Of a stretch of 26,127 nt of DNA, positions 15,310-23,582 are shown piece after piece. The notes under the pieces are model-generated. The model had not been told where the DNA came from. It saw only the letters and a list, made by a program, of their open reading frames with translations, and ran no database searches. The translations under genes were made by a program, and so were the position numbers. Where the stretch lies: NCBI GenBank assembly GCA_964461005.1, contig CAYWQQ010000008.1, forward strand, positions 1-26,127. Reading direction: 5' to 3'. Each line of letters begins with the position of its first letter. The stretch's first letter is position 1. The DNA comes from JAAZBI01 sp964461005. GTDB lineage: Bacteria; Bacillota_I; Bacilli_A; RF39; UBA660.

Positions 15310-15612
15310 ATGAATAATTTAAAAGAAGAAAATATCGAAGAATTAGTTAGCAGTGGAGTAGTTATTTTAGATTTTTATGCCCATTGGTGTGGACCATGCA
15401 AAATGTTAGGACCCGTTTTAGAAAGTTTAGAAACGGAAATGCCAAATTTAAAAGTAATTAAAATTAATGTTGATGAAAAAGCAGAAATAGCAAACAAATA
15501 TAATGTGATGAGTATTCCAACTTTAGTTTTATATAAAAACGGAAAACTTATTGATCAAAAATTAGGTTTTCAAACTAAAGATATGCTGATTGACTGGATT
15601 AATAATAATTAA
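15310..15612 (+). CDS. trxA: Thioredoxin
   Basis: A small cytoplasmic dithiol protein that reduces disulfides. It has 100 aa, with active site WCGPCK (Cys27, Cys30) and the cis-proline segment SIPTLVLY. Length and fold match classical TrxA. No thioredoxin reductase is nearby, and NrdD (class III) commonly draws electrons from formate instead, so a direct link to the nrd operon is not implied. The ribosome binding site is AGGAG. It is the last gene of the cvpA unit. Confidence 0.95.
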   Translation: MNNLKEENIEELVSSGVVILDFYAHWCGPCKMLGPVLESLETEMPNLKVIKINVDEKAEIANKYNVMSIPTLVLYKNGKLIDQKLGFQTKDMLIDWINNN

Positions 15613-15616
15613 TTAC

Positions 15617-15649
15617 ATGTCAACCTTTTTGGTTGACATATGATTTTTT
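15617..15649 (+). terminator. Probable terminator after trxA
   Basis: ATGTCAACC (15617-15625), loop TTTTT, GGTTGACAT (15631-15639), then ATGA and six T to 15649. The 4-nt gap before the T-run may weaken it. The 3' arm contains the -35 box TTGACA of the rpsP promoter. Confidence 0.65.
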
Positions 15650-15661
15650 ACTTGATATAAT
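15633..15661 (+). promoter_or_regulatory. Consensus promoter for rpsP-khpA
   Basis: -35 TTGACA (15633-15638), 17 bp, -10 TATAAT (15656-15661): a perfect sigma-A type match. The -35 is inside the upstream hairpin. Confidence 0.82.
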
Positions 15662-15688
15662 CTATTTAAATGAAAGGAGACTATACTT

Positions 15689-15961
15689 ATGGCAGTAAAA
15701 ATAAGATTAAAAAGAATGGGTGCTAAAAAAAGACCTTACTATCGTATCGTAGCTTCTGATTCAAGAAGTCCTAGAGATGGTAGATTTATCGAACTAATTG
15801 GTACATATAACCCTTTAGTTACACCATGCGTAGTTCAAATTGATGAAGAAAAAGCTTTAAAATGGTTAAGCGAAGGAGCACAACCTTCTGATACAGTTCG
15901 TGATCTTTTTAGTAAACAAGGAATTATGACAAAATTCCATGAAACGAAAGGAAAAAAATAA
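15689..15961 (+). CDS. rpsP: 30S ribosomal protein S16
   Basis: Ribosomal small-subunit protein needed for 30S assembly. At 90 aa it is standard length, starting MAVKIRLKRMGAKKRPYYRI and including VASDSRSPRDGRFIE and LIGTYNP, all typical. A strong GAAAGGAG ribosome binding site lies 9 nt before the ATG. Its stop shares one base with the khpA start (TAATG). In many Firmicutes rimM, trmD and rplS follow khpA; here a terminator does. Confidence 0.98.
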   Translation: MAVKIRLKRMGAKKRPYYRIVASDSRSPRDGRFIELIGTYNPLVTPCVVQIDEEKALKWLSEGAQPSDTVRDLFSKQGIMTKFHETKGKK

Positions 15962-16209
15962 TGACTGAATTAGTTGAATTGACAGAAACAATTGTCAAAG
16001 CGATTGTTAAAGATCCGGATGCAGTATCTGTTAAACAATTTGAAACTGACGAAGATTACATTTTAATTCAAATAATGATAGATAAAGAAATAATGGGTTC
16101 AGTAATTGGTAGAGGTGGAAAAATTGCAAATGCAATTAGAACTTTAGTTCAAGCTTCTTCTTTTATTAAAGGTAATCAAAAAATAAGAATTAATATTGAT
16201 TCTTTTTAG
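15961..16209 (+). CDS. khpA: KhpA, KH-domain RNA-binding protein
   Basis: An 82-aa protein that is almost all one KH domain, with the RNA-binding loop GRGG (50-53) in GSVIGRGGKIANAIR. KhpA pairs with KhpB (EloR) in Gram-positive bacteria to bind many RNAs and influence cell elongation. The place directly after rpsP, overlapping by one base, is its usual location. Confidence 0.95.
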   Translation: MTELVELTETIVKAIVKDPDAVSVKQFETDEDYILIQIMIDKEIMGSVIGRGGKIANAIRTLVQASSFIKGNQKIRINIDSF

Positions 16210-16229
16210 AACAATTTAGTTCTTTTTTT
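16208..16229 (+). terminator. Probable terminator after khpA
   Basis: A short stem AGAAC (16208-16212), 6-nt loop, GTTCT (16219-16223), with T to 16229. The stem is only 5 bp, so strength is uncertain. Confidence 0.55.
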
Positions 16230-16230
16230 A

Positions 16231-16259
16231 TTGTAATAAACCTGTTCTTATATTATAAT
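16231..16259 (+). promoter_or_regulatory. Probable promoter for the cdsA operon
   Basis: -35 TTGTAA (16231-16236), 17 bp, -10 TATAAT (16254-16259), abutting the khpA terminator. Confidence 0.65.
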
Positions 16260-16282
16260 TAAAATAGAACGTAGGTGACTGA

Positions 16283-17074
16283 ATGAAGAAAAGAATAATA
16301 ACCGCTTTATTATTATTAATGGTATTTTTACCAATTTTGTATATTGGCGGGATAGTTTTTAATTTAGCTGTTTTAATAGTGGGAATTTTGGGATTAAAAG
16401 AAATGCTTGATATTAAAAAAGAAATACCTATTGCAATGAAATTAACAGCTTTTGCTACATTTATTTATTTTGTTTTCAGTTTTTCTTCAGCTCAAAGCTT
16501 TGTTTTCTTTTTAGATTACAGAGTAATTTCCCTAATATTATTAGTTTTATTATTACCAATTATTTTTTATCATGATGAAAAAAAATATAATATTAACGAT
16601 GCTTTATCTTTGATTGGAATAATCTTTTTTTTAGGATTATCATTTAATTTGATTATTAGCATAAGATCAAACAATTTAAATTTACTAATATACTTATTTT
16701 TAATCACTATTGTAACTGATACTTACGCCTATATAGGTGGCTCTTTGATAGGAAAAAATAAATTATTAGAAAAGATATCTCCTAAAAAAACTTGGGAAGG
16801 TTTAATTGTTGGTACTTTGTTTGGAGTTATGATTAGCAGTTTATTTTATTATGCAACTATTAATCATCAAATAAATATATTTATTTTAATTTTTAGTACT
16901 GTCCTATTATCAATAATCGGTCAACTTGGTGACTTGGTTTTCAGTTCAATTAAAAGATTATATGGAAAAAAAGATTTTTCTAATTTGTTACCAGGTCATG
17001 GAGGAGTCCTTGATCGCTTAGATAGTTTTATCTTTGTATCTTTAGGATATGTACTATTGATGTTATTTATTTAA
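16283..17074 (+). CDS. cdsA: Phosphatidate cytidylyltransferase (CDP-diglyceride synthase)
   Basis: Makes CDP-diacylglycerol from phosphatidate and CTP, the precursor used by the phosphatidyltransferase at 6916. The 263-aa protein has about seven or eight membrane segments and the C-terminal signature S-x-IKR-x4-KD-x5-LPGHGGVLDRLD (about 222-247). The ribosome binding site is AGGTGA. rseP follows after 20 nt. The pair cdsA-rseP is widely conserved in bacteria. Confidence 0.96.
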   Translation: MKKRIITALLLLMVFLPILYIGGIVFNLAVLIVGILGLKEMLDIKKEIPIAMKLTAFATFIYFVFSFSSAQSFVFFLDYRVISLILLVLLLPIIFYHDEKKYNINDALSLIGIIFFLGLSFNLIISIRSNNLNLLIYLFLITIVTDTYAYIGGSLIGKNKLLEKISPKKTWEGLIVGTLFGVMISSLFYYATINHQINIFILIFSTVLLSIIGQLGDLVFSSIKRLYGKKDFSNLLPGHGGVLDRLDSFIFVSLGYVLLMLFI

Positions 17075-17094
17075 AAAGAGAAAGAGGGAGAGCA

Positions 17095-18144
17095 ATGAAT
17101 TTATTATACATACTATATTTCATTTTAATTTTAGGAGTTACAATTTTTGTTCATGAATTAGGTCATTTTATTTTTGCAAAAAAAGCTAAAATATATGTTT
17201 ATGAATTTTCAATTGGTATGGGTCCCAAAATTTTTAAATTTAATCGTAAAAATGATGAAACAACATATTGTATTGGTTTGATTCCCTTAGGTGGATATGT
17301 AAAAATGTCTGGTGAAGAAATCAATGAAGATAAAAAAATACCTAAAAACAGAAGACTACAATCAAAAACTTGGGGTCAAAAATTTATGGTCACAGTGGCT
17401 GGTTGTGTATTTAACTTTATTTTTGCTTTTTTAATTTTGTTCACAATTGGAATATTTTATGGTTCTAATTCTTTGGAACCTAGAATTGCAGGTTTAGTTG
17501 ACAAATTCCCTGCTCATAATTCAGGAATAGAAAAAGGCGATTTAATTTTAAAAATTGATAATCAAAAAATGACTACTTATGATGATGTTTTGTTAAAATT
17601 AGAAATGGTTAAAGATTCTAAAATGTTAGATATTAAAGTTTTAAAAGTGGATGGTAAGATTATCACTTATCGAGTTAAACCAGTTAAAACAGAAATCGAT
17701 AATGTAACAAGTTATAAAATTGGTATAACTTTTGCATCAACAAAAACTTATGGATTTGTTAATGCAATCAAATCATCTTTTGATAGAATGGCTTCTATTA
17801 TAAGATCAATGTATACAATTATTATTAGCTTAATCACAGGAGCTTTAGGAATTAATTCATTATCAGGGCCAGTTGGTATATATAGTGTCGTAGGAGATTC
17901 AGCTAAAGCAGGATTTGATAGTGTTTTATATTTAATAGCATTTTTAAGTATAAATGTTGGGTTTGTTAATCTATTACCTTTCCCTGCATTTGATGGGGGA
18001 AGAGTATTGTTTTTAGGAATAGAAAAAATTAGAAAAAAACCCGTTCCTGTTCAAGTCGAGAATATTATACACACAGTTGGTTTTGTCTGTTTAATGATTT
18101 TAATGATTGTTATTACTTTTCAAGATATTCAAAGATTATTTTAG
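17095..18144 (+). CDS. rseP: RseP/RasP-family site-2 membrane metalloprotease
   Basis: A zinc protease that cuts within membranes, known for clearing signal peptides and activating sigma factors by degrading anti-sigma factors. The 349-aa protein has HELGH (His20, Glu21, His24) in the first membrane segment, a PDZ domain (about 115-200) and NLLPFPAFDGGR, where Asp300 is the third zinc ligand. At least three further hydrophobic segments follow the PDZ region. The ribosome binding site is GAGGGAG. No obvious anti-sigma partner lies in the window. Confidence 0.95.
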   Translation: MNLLYILYFILILGVTIFVHELGHFIFAKKAKIYVYEFSIGMGPKIFKFNRKNDETTYCIGLIPLGGYVKMSGEEINEDKKIPKNRRLQSKTWGQKFMVTVAGCVFNFIFAFLILFTIGIFYGSNSLEPRIAGLVDKFPAHNSGIEKGDLILKIDNQKMTTYDDVLLKLEMVKDSKMLDIKVLKVDGKIITYRVKPVKTEIDNVTSYKIGITFASTKTYGFVNAIKSSFDRMASIIRSMYTIIISLITGALGINSLSGPVGIYSVVGDSAKAGFDSVLYLIAFLSINVGFVNLLPFPAFDGGRVLFLGIEKIRKKPVPVQVENIIHTVGFVCLMILMIVITFQDIQRLF

Positions 18145-18154
18145 GAGGTAAAGT

Positions 18155-18508
18155 ATGAAAGATAAAGTTAGAATTCTTACTTGTTGTACATATTATGAAG
18201 ACATAATAAAATTTGATTGTTTAGAAGACGACTTTTTCAGTAAAAAGATTATTAAATTTTATCAAGAATATATCTTTCATATAGATGATAACGAACAAAA
18301 TTTAGTTATTGTTAAACAATTAGATAATGCAATGTATAAATATATAACTGATTTCTATTTTGCTAAAGCTTTTCGAGAAACTTTAGATATTGATACAGTA
18401 TTGAATCCTAATTTTACAGAAAAAATAGGATTATTAAAATATTTGATTTCATTTTATGAAAAATATAATGATGAAAGTGTAGTAAAAACCTCAACTAGAT
18501 GGATCTAA
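18155..18508 (+). CDS. Hypothetical protein, 117 aa
   Basis: I do not recognise this protein. It has 117 aa, is rich in Asp, Glu, Lys, Tyr and Phe, has no signal peptide or membrane segment, and carries three cysteines close to the start (TCC at 9-11, then FDC). It is probably a small soluble, mainly helical cytoplasmic protein. The gene is surely real: AGGAGG at 18143-18148 sits 6 nt before the ATG, codon use matches the neighbours, and gaps to rseP (10 nt) and fmt (9 nt) are tight. Its place in an envelope and translation operon does not define a role. Confidence 0.8.
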   Translation: MKDKVRILTCCTYYEDIIKFDCLEDDFFSKKIIKFYQEYIFHIDDNEQNLVIVKQLDNAMYKYITDFYFAKAFRETLDIDTVLNPNFTEKIGLLKYLISFYEKYNDESVVKTSTRWI

Positions 18509-18517
18509 GGAGGATTT

Positions 18518-19438
18518 ATGAATAATTTAAAAATAATTTTTATGAGTACACCAGCTTTTGGCGTTCCTATTCTTGAAGAATTGATCAAAAACTATAATGT
18601 TATAGCTGTTGTTTGTCAACCTGATCGTGGAGTTTTATCTCCAATAAAAAAAATAGCAGCGGAAAACAATATTGCTGTTTATCAACCAGAAAAAATAAAA
18701 GAAGATTATGAATTTATCTTAAAATTGAAACCAGATTTAATTATTACTTGTGCTTTTGGGCAAATAATTAATTGGGAGATTATAAAAGCTCCAAAATATG
18801 GTTGCATTAATGTGCATGCATCTTTATTGCCTAAATTAAGAGGTGGAGCTCCAATTCATCGTGCTATAATCAATGGCGATTACAAAACTGGAATCACTAT
18901 CATGAAAACAGTTGAGAGATTAGATGCTGGCCCTATTTTAACCCAAAGAGAAATTAATATTGAAGAAACAGATAACGTTGGAACATTACATAACAAATTA
19001 AGTTTATTAGGTAAAGAACTATTGATGGAGACAATCCCTCTATTAATTGCTGGTAAAATAGTTCCTAAGATTCAAGAAGAAACGGGAGCAACTTTTGCTG
19101 GTAACATAAAGAGAGAAGATGAAAAAATAGATTTTTCAAAATCATCTCGTCAAATTTTTAATTTAATTAGAGGACTAAATCCTTTTCCCGGAGCATATAC
19201 GGTTTTAGAAACTAAAATAATTAAAGTATGGAATTCTCGCATAGGAACTAATTTTTATTTTGATAAACATTATGGAGAAGTAGTAGCTATATATGATGAT
19301 GGTATTGGTGTTAAAACTGAAAATGGTGAAATAATTATTACTGAATTACAAGTGGAAGGCAAAACAAAAATGTTTGTTAAAGATTTCATAAATGGATTGA
19401 GAGATCCTAATTTGTTAATTGGCAAATTATTTGATTAA
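18518..19438 (+). CDS. fmt: Methionyl-tRNA formyltransferase
   Basis: Formylates initiator Met-tRNA, the step before deformylation by Def (6248-6796). The 306-aa protein has the formyl-folate site NVHASLLPKLRGGAPIHRAI with catalytic Asn98 and His100, then Asp136 in RLDAGP, and a C-terminal oligonucleotide-binding-like domain (about 205-306). It starts MNNLKIIFMSTPAFGVP, close to the usual MGTPxFAVP. The loop after QPDR (35-44) is about seven residues shorter than in E. coli or Bacillus Fmt and lacks the basic GR-rich insert that contacts the tRNA. The ribosome binding site is AAGGAGGA. In Bacillus rsmB comes next; here an unknown gene does. Confidence 0.94.
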   Translation: MNNLKIIFMSTPAFGVPILEELIKNYNVIAVVCQPDRGVLSPIKKIAAENNIAVYQPEKIKEDYEFILKLKPDLIITCAFGQIINWEIIKAPKYGCINVHASLLPKLRGGAPIHRAIINGDYKTGITIMKTVERLDAGPILTQREINIEETDNVGTLHNKLSLLGKELLMETIPLLIAGKIVPKIQEETGATFAGNIKREDEKIDFSKSSRQIFNLIRGLNPFPGAYTVLETKIIKVWNSRIGTNFYFDKHYGEVVAIYDDGIGVKTENGEIIITELQVEGKTKMFVKDFINGLRDPNLLIGKLFD

Positions 19439-19447
19439 GGTGATGTT

Positions 19448-20047
19448 ATGGAAAAAATAAAAGAATTATTAAAGAACAAATATATAAAAGCAGGAACTTT
19501 TTTCGGCTTTTATCTTCTTTTCTTTGGATTCTTTTTTATAATATCAGCTTCTACACCCGAACCTAAACCAATTACAAAAATTGAGAAGCATTGGACTGAT
19601 ATTAAAAAGATTTATGAATATGAAGTAGTTATTAAAGATTTAAAAACGGCAGAACAAATAAAAATAACTGGTAAAAGATTTTTTAATAAAAATCTTTTTA
19701 CTAAAGGTGAAGATGAAGTTTATTATTTTTATAATGAAATATATTTAAAAAACGAAAATGGAATATTTGAAAAAATAGATAAATATGAAATAATATCAGA
19801 AACATTTAATGATGAATATTTAGATATAAATATAATAAAAGCAAAATTAACCGAAGATAAACAAAAAGACAAAATTATTAACTTTGACGAGTCAGAAACA
19901 ATTAAATATGTAGTTGATACTGAAGAGTATTATATTACTAGTGATAAAGATGTGTTAAAAGATATGAAAATAATTACAAAAGATTATTTAATTGAGATAA
20001 AATATAAAAACATTGATAAAGTAGAAGATTTTATAGTGAAAAAATAG
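19448..20047 (+). CDS. Hypothetical membrane-anchored protein, 199 aa
   Basis: Not recognised. A short basic N-terminus (1-13) leads into one strongly hydrophobic, Phe-rich segment (about 14-34), followed by a Lys/Glu/Ile/Tyr-rich domain of about 160 residues that alternates in a beta-like way. With the positive-inside rule, the large domain should face outside. There is no lipobox or cysteine. It sits 9 nt after fmt with AAGGTGAT, in the place held by rsmB in Bacillus, but shows no methyltransferase motifs. The stop codon is in the loop of a terminator hairpin. Confidence 0.8.
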   Translation: MEKIKELLKNKYIKAGTFFGFYLLFFGFFFIISASTPEPKPITKIEKHWTDIKKIYEYEVVIKDLKTAEQIKITGKRFFNKNLFTKGEDEVYYFYNEIYLKNENGIFEKIDKYEIISETFNDEYLDINIIKAKLTEDKQKDKIINFDESETIKYVVDTEEYYITSDKDVLKDMKIITKDYLIEIKYKNIDKVEDFIVKK

Positions 20048-20061
20048 TTTTTCACTTTTTT
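20035..20061 (+). terminator. Intrinsic terminator between the 199-aa protein gene and rlmN
   Basis: AGTGAAAAA (20035-20043), loop ATAG, TTTTTCACT (20048-20056), then T to 20061. It ends 13 nt before the rlmN start, leaving no room for a new promoter, so some readthrough or an internal promoter must feed rlmN. Confidence 0.7.
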
Positions 20062-20074
20062 AATAGGAGGGAAC

Positions 20075-21088
20075 ATGAAAAACATCTATGATTTAGAATT
20101 GATTGATTTAGAAAAGTATTTTTTAAGTATTAATGAAAAAGCATATAAAGCAAAGCAAGTATATGAATGGTTGTATAAAAAGAGAGTAACTAGTTTTAAA
20201 GATATGACTAATTTAAGTAAAACATTAATTGAACAATTAGAAAAAGATTTTTCTTTTGAGTCACTGATTATTTTGAAAGCTGAAAAAGGAAAACTGGTAA
20301 ATAAATATTTATTTCAATTATCTGATCAAGAAAAAATAGAGGCAGTATTAATGTTTCATGATTATGGTAATAGTATTTGTATTTCTACTGAAGTTGGCTG
20401 CAATATGGGTTGTGTTTTTTGTGAGAGTGGAAGATTAAAGAAGATTCGTCCTTTGAAAACTTATGAAATGGTTTTACAAATATTGTTAGTAGAAGCTGCA
20501 ATCAAAGAAAGAATATCACATGTTGTTTTAATGGGTATTGGGGAACCTTTTGATAATTATGATGCGGTTTTAAAATTTATTAAAATTATAAATTCAAATC
20601 AAGGAATTGATATTGGAGCTCGACATATCACTGTTTCTACATGTGGAATTATTCCTAAAATAGAAGAAATAAGTCGAGAAAAAATCCAAATAAATTTAGC
20701 AATAAGTTTACATGCTCCAACAAATGAATTGAGAGATAAATTAATGCCAATAAATAAGGTTTATCCAATTGAAAAATTATTTAAAGCATTAAAAAAATAT
20801 TATGATTTAACTAATAGAAGAATAACCTTTGAATATATTATGTTAGATAATGTTAATGATTCTTTAGAAGATGCACAAATTTTATGTAATTTATTAAAAG
20901 GAATTAATTGCTATGTTAATTTAATACCATATAATGAAACAAGTCATTTAAATTTTAAAAAGAGTAGTCATTTAAAAATAATGGCATTCTATGATATACT
21001 AAAAAAGAATAAAATAAATGTTACAATAAGAAAAGAGTTTGGTAGTGAAGTTTCAGCTGCCTGTGGTCAATTAAGATCAACTAATTAG
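20075..21088 (+). CDS. rlmN: RlmN, dual 23S rRNA/tRNA adenine-C2 methyltransferase
   Basis: A radical SAM enzyme that methylates C2 of A2503 in 23S rRNA and A37 in some tRNAs. The 337-aa protein has CNMGCVFC (Cys109, Cys113, Cys116), the SAM-binding GIGEPFDNY, ARHITVSTCGIIPKI, ISLHAPTNELRDKLMPIN, and AACGQLR, with Cys330 as the residue that carries the methyl group. The sequence after the cluster (ESGRLKKIRPL) is less typical than the Bacillus form (CASTLGGLKRNL), but the rest aligns well. Cfr, the resistance relative, is less likely given the location in the standard rlmN-stp-prkC-rsgA-rpe cluster. The ribosome binding site is AGGAGGG. Confidence 0.92.
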   Translation: MKNIYDLELIDLEKYFLSINEKAYKAKQVYEWLYKKRVTSFKDMTNLSKTLIEQLEKDFSFESLIILKAEKGKLVNKYLFQLSDQEKIEAVLMFHDYGNSICISTEVGCNMGCVFCESGRLKKIRPLKTYEMVLQILLVEAAIKERISHVVLMGIGEPFDNYDAVLKFIKIINSNQGIDIGARHITVSTCGIIPKIEEISREKIQINLAISLHAPTNELRDKLMPINKVYPIEKLFKALKKYYDLTNRRITFEYIMLDNVNDSLEDAQILCNLLKGINCYVNLIPYNETSHLNFKKSSHLKIMAFYDILKKNKINVTIRKEFGSEVSAACGQLRSTN

Positions 21089-21103
21089 AAAGTGGGAATA
21101 TAA

Positions 21104-21844
21104 ATGCAAACATATTATTTAACTGATGCTGGAAAAGTTAGAGAACATAATGAAGATAGTGTTATTATCGTAAAAAATGATAATCAAGAGTATCTTTTAG
21201 CAGTTGCTGATGGTATGGGTGGTCATCAAGATGGTGAAACAGCTTCTTCCATTACGATTGAATATATAAGAAATGCTTTTTTAGAATATGAAAGTATTGG
21301 TGATAAAGCTAGTGCTGTCAATTTTATGAGAGAAAATGTAAAAAAAATAAATGAAATGATTTTTGATTATGCTGATAAACATGTGGAAAGCAAGGGTATG
21401 GGAACGACATTAGTTATGGCTATTTTAACTTCTGATTATTTAGTTTTTGGTAATATTGGAGATAGTTCTGGTTATGTATTAAAAGATAATAAATTATTTA
21501 AAGTAACTAAAGATCACACACTAGTTAATCTACTAATAAACACAGGAGAATTAACAGAAGAAGAAGGTAAAAAGCATCCTAAGAAAAATGTTTTAATGCG
21601 TGCCTTAGGGGCTAATGATCCAATTGAAATAGATATATTTGATGTTGAGACTGAGATTCAATCTATTATGCTGTGTAGTGATGGCTTAACAAATATGTTA
21701 GATGAAGAACAAATTACAAAAGTTCTTACAAATCAAGAATTGACTATTGAAGAAAAAGTATTAAGACTAATTAAAAAGAGTAATAATCGTGGTGGTAGTG
21801 ATAACATTTCAATAGCATATCTTTTGAAAGAGAGTGGTGAATGA
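21104..21844 (+). CDS. stp: PP2C-type serine/threonine protein phosphatase
   Basis: Removes phosphate from proteins phosphorylated by the neighbouring PrkC kinase; called Stp or PrpC. The 246-aa protein has the metal-binding motifs HNEDS (Asp18), VADGMGGH (Asp36), a GDS motif, SDGLTNM and GGSDNIS, all in the normal order. The stop TGA lies 1 nt before the prkC ATG, so the antagonist pair is made together. The ribosome binding site is weak (GTGGGA). Confidence 0.95.
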   Translation: MQTYYLTDAGKVREHNEDSVIIVKNDNQEYLLAVADGMGGHQDGETASSITIEYIRNAFLEYESIGDKASAVNFMRENVKKINEMIFDYADKHVESKGMGTTLVMAILTSDYLVFGNIGDSSGYVLKDNKLFKVTKDHTLVNLLINTGELTEEEGKKHPKKNVLMRALGANDPIEIDIFDVETEIQSIMLCSDGLTNMLDEEQITKVLTNQELTIEEKVLRLIKKSNNRGGSDNISIAYLLKESGE

Positions 21845-21845
21845 G

Positions 21846-23582
21846 ATGATTACAAAGGGGCAAAAGATTAATGGACGTTATGAAATCTTAAAAATCATTG
21901 GCGAAGGTGGTATGGCTAACGTATATTTAGCGCAAGACATAATTCTCGAAAGAAAAGTGGCTGTCAAAGTATTAAGAGGAGATTTAGCTTCTGACGAAAA
22001 ATTCGTGAGACGTTTTCAAAGAGAGGCTTTAGCAGCATCTTCATTAAATCACCCAAATGTTGTTCAAATGTATGATGTTGGTGAAGATAATGGTGATTTC
22101 TATATTGTTATGGAATATATCGAAGGTAGAACGCTAAAGCAATTGATCAAAAGAAGAGGTAAATTAACTTTTTCTGAAGTAATTGATATTATGTTGCAAT
22201 TAACAGAAGGTATGTCTCATGCTCATGATGCTTACATTATTCATCGTGATATTAAACCTCAAAATATATTAATACTAGATAATGGTTTAGTTAAAATCAC
22301 TGATTTTGGTATTGCTATGGCCTTGAATAGTGCTCAGTTAACACAAACCAATTCAGTCATGGGATCAGTTCATTATTTACCTCCTGAACAAGCTTCAGGG
22401 AAAGGTAGTACTATTAAAAGTGATGTATATTCATTAGGTATTTTAATGTATGAATTATTAACTGGAAATTTACCTTTTAAGGGTGAAAATGCAGTTGAAA
22501 TTGCCTTAAAACACATGAAAGATCCATTACCATCTTTAAGAAGAGAAATTGATGAGTTGCCACAAAGTATTGAAAATATAATTATCAAAGCAACTGCAAA
22601 AAATCCTAAGAATAGATATAATAATGCTCGTGAAATGTATGATGATTTAAAGACTTGTTTAGATAAAAATCGTTTTAATGAACCAAGATATATTTATAAA
22701 TATCTAGAACAAGATTTAGAAGACACAAAAGTTATTGAACCAATTTTAAAAGATAACAAAGATTTAGATAAACCCATCATTAAAGAAATAAAGGATAACG
22801 AATTTAGACCTAATAAGAAATTATATTTTATTCTTGGGGGAATTGTTTTTGGATTAATTTTATTATTAATCACTATTTTCTTAATAGTACCGGCTTTAAC
22901 CAAGGTACCTGATATAAAAGTGCCAGATGTATCTTTATTAACAGTTGAAGCAGCAGAATCTCAATTAAAAAAGGTTGGCTTCGAAGTTGAAACAGAAACA
23001 ATAAAACAAGCAAGTGAAATAGTTCCAATTGGTTCTGTTATTAAAACATCTCCAAGTAAAAACCGTTTAATTAAAAAAGGAACTACAATTAAAATATATG
23101 AATCCACTGGTGTTGAATTGATAGAAATAACAGATTATACTGGACAAAATTATGATGAGATTAGAGATAAATTGTTATTATTAGGTATTATTGTTAAAAA
23201 AGAAAAAAAATCAGTTGATAACATTGAAAACTATCGTGAAAAAAGCAATCAAATAATTGGCCAAGATCAAGCACCAGGAACTAAACTTCAAAAAGGTGAT
23301 GAAATAATTTTATATTTACCAGATATATATGAAGGTTATCCAGATATGGTTGGAGAAAAATGGACATTAGAAGATGCTCAAGCATTTGCAACAGAATATA
23401 AGATTAATTTAAATATTACCTATGAAGAAACAAATACTGTTTCTCCTAATTTAGTTATTTATCAAAGTAGGACTACTCAAGATCCAATCATTGAAGGAGT
23501 TTCATTAAGAGTTACTATTTCCAAAGAATTACCAGAAGTAGTTGAAGAAGAACCAGTAGGCGAATTAGAGGAAGGAATTTAA
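21846..23582 (+). CDS. prkC: PASTA-domain serine/threonine protein kinase (PrkC/Stk family)
   Basis: A membrane kinase that senses cell-wall fragments or lipid II and regulates growth, division and wall synthesis. The 578-aa protein has a kinase domain (about 10-275) with glycine loop GEGGMANV, Lys41, catalytic Asp135 in HRDIKPQN and Asp153 in DFG. A charged linker follows, then one membrane segment (about 326-350) and three outer PASTA repeats (about 355-422, 423-491 and 492-562). The tail is acidic. The ATG at 21846 is preferred to two tandem GTGs at 21834, which overlap stp. Its stop shares one base with rsgA (TAATG). PASTA domains support a peptidoglycan wall. Confidence 0.95.
   Translation: MITKGQKINGRYEILKIIGEGGMANVYLAQDIILERKVAVKVLRGDLASDEKFVRRFQREALAASSLNHPNVVQMYDVGEDNGDFYIVMEYIEGRTLKQLIKRRGKLTFSEVIDIMLQLTEGMSHAHDAYIIHRDIKPQNILILDNGLVKITDFGIAMALNSAQLTQTNSVMGSVHYLPPEQASGKGSTIKSDVYSLGILMYELLTGNLPFKGENAVEIALKHMKDPLPSLRREIDELPQSIENIIIKATAKNPKNRYNNAREMYDDLKTCLDKNRFNEPRYIYKYLEQDLEDTKVIEPILKDNKDLDKPIIKEIKDNEFRPNKKLYFILGGIVFGLILLLITIFLIVPALTKVPDIKVPDVSLLTVEAAESQLKKVGFEVETETIKQASEIVPIGSVIKTSPSKNRLIKKGTTIKIYESTGVELIEITDYTGQNYDEIRDKLLLLGIIVKKEKKSVDNIENYREKSNQIIGQDQAPGTKLQKGDEIILYLPDIYEGYPDMVGEKWTLEDAQAFATEYKINLNITYEETNTVSPNLVIYQSRTTQDPIIEGVSLRVTISKELPEVVEEEPVGELEEGI

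Noticed and set aside
15310..15612. trxA as the electron donor of the nearby class III ribonucleotide reductase
   Set aside because: Many class III enzymes use formate, the genes are about 4 kb apart in separate units, and nothing in the sequence links them.
20075..21088. Cfr-type antibiotic resistance methyltransferase in place of RlmN
   Set aside because: Gene order and most motifs (GIGEPFDNY, AACGQLR) match housekeeping RlmN of Firmicutes; only the segment after the cysteine cluster is unusual.
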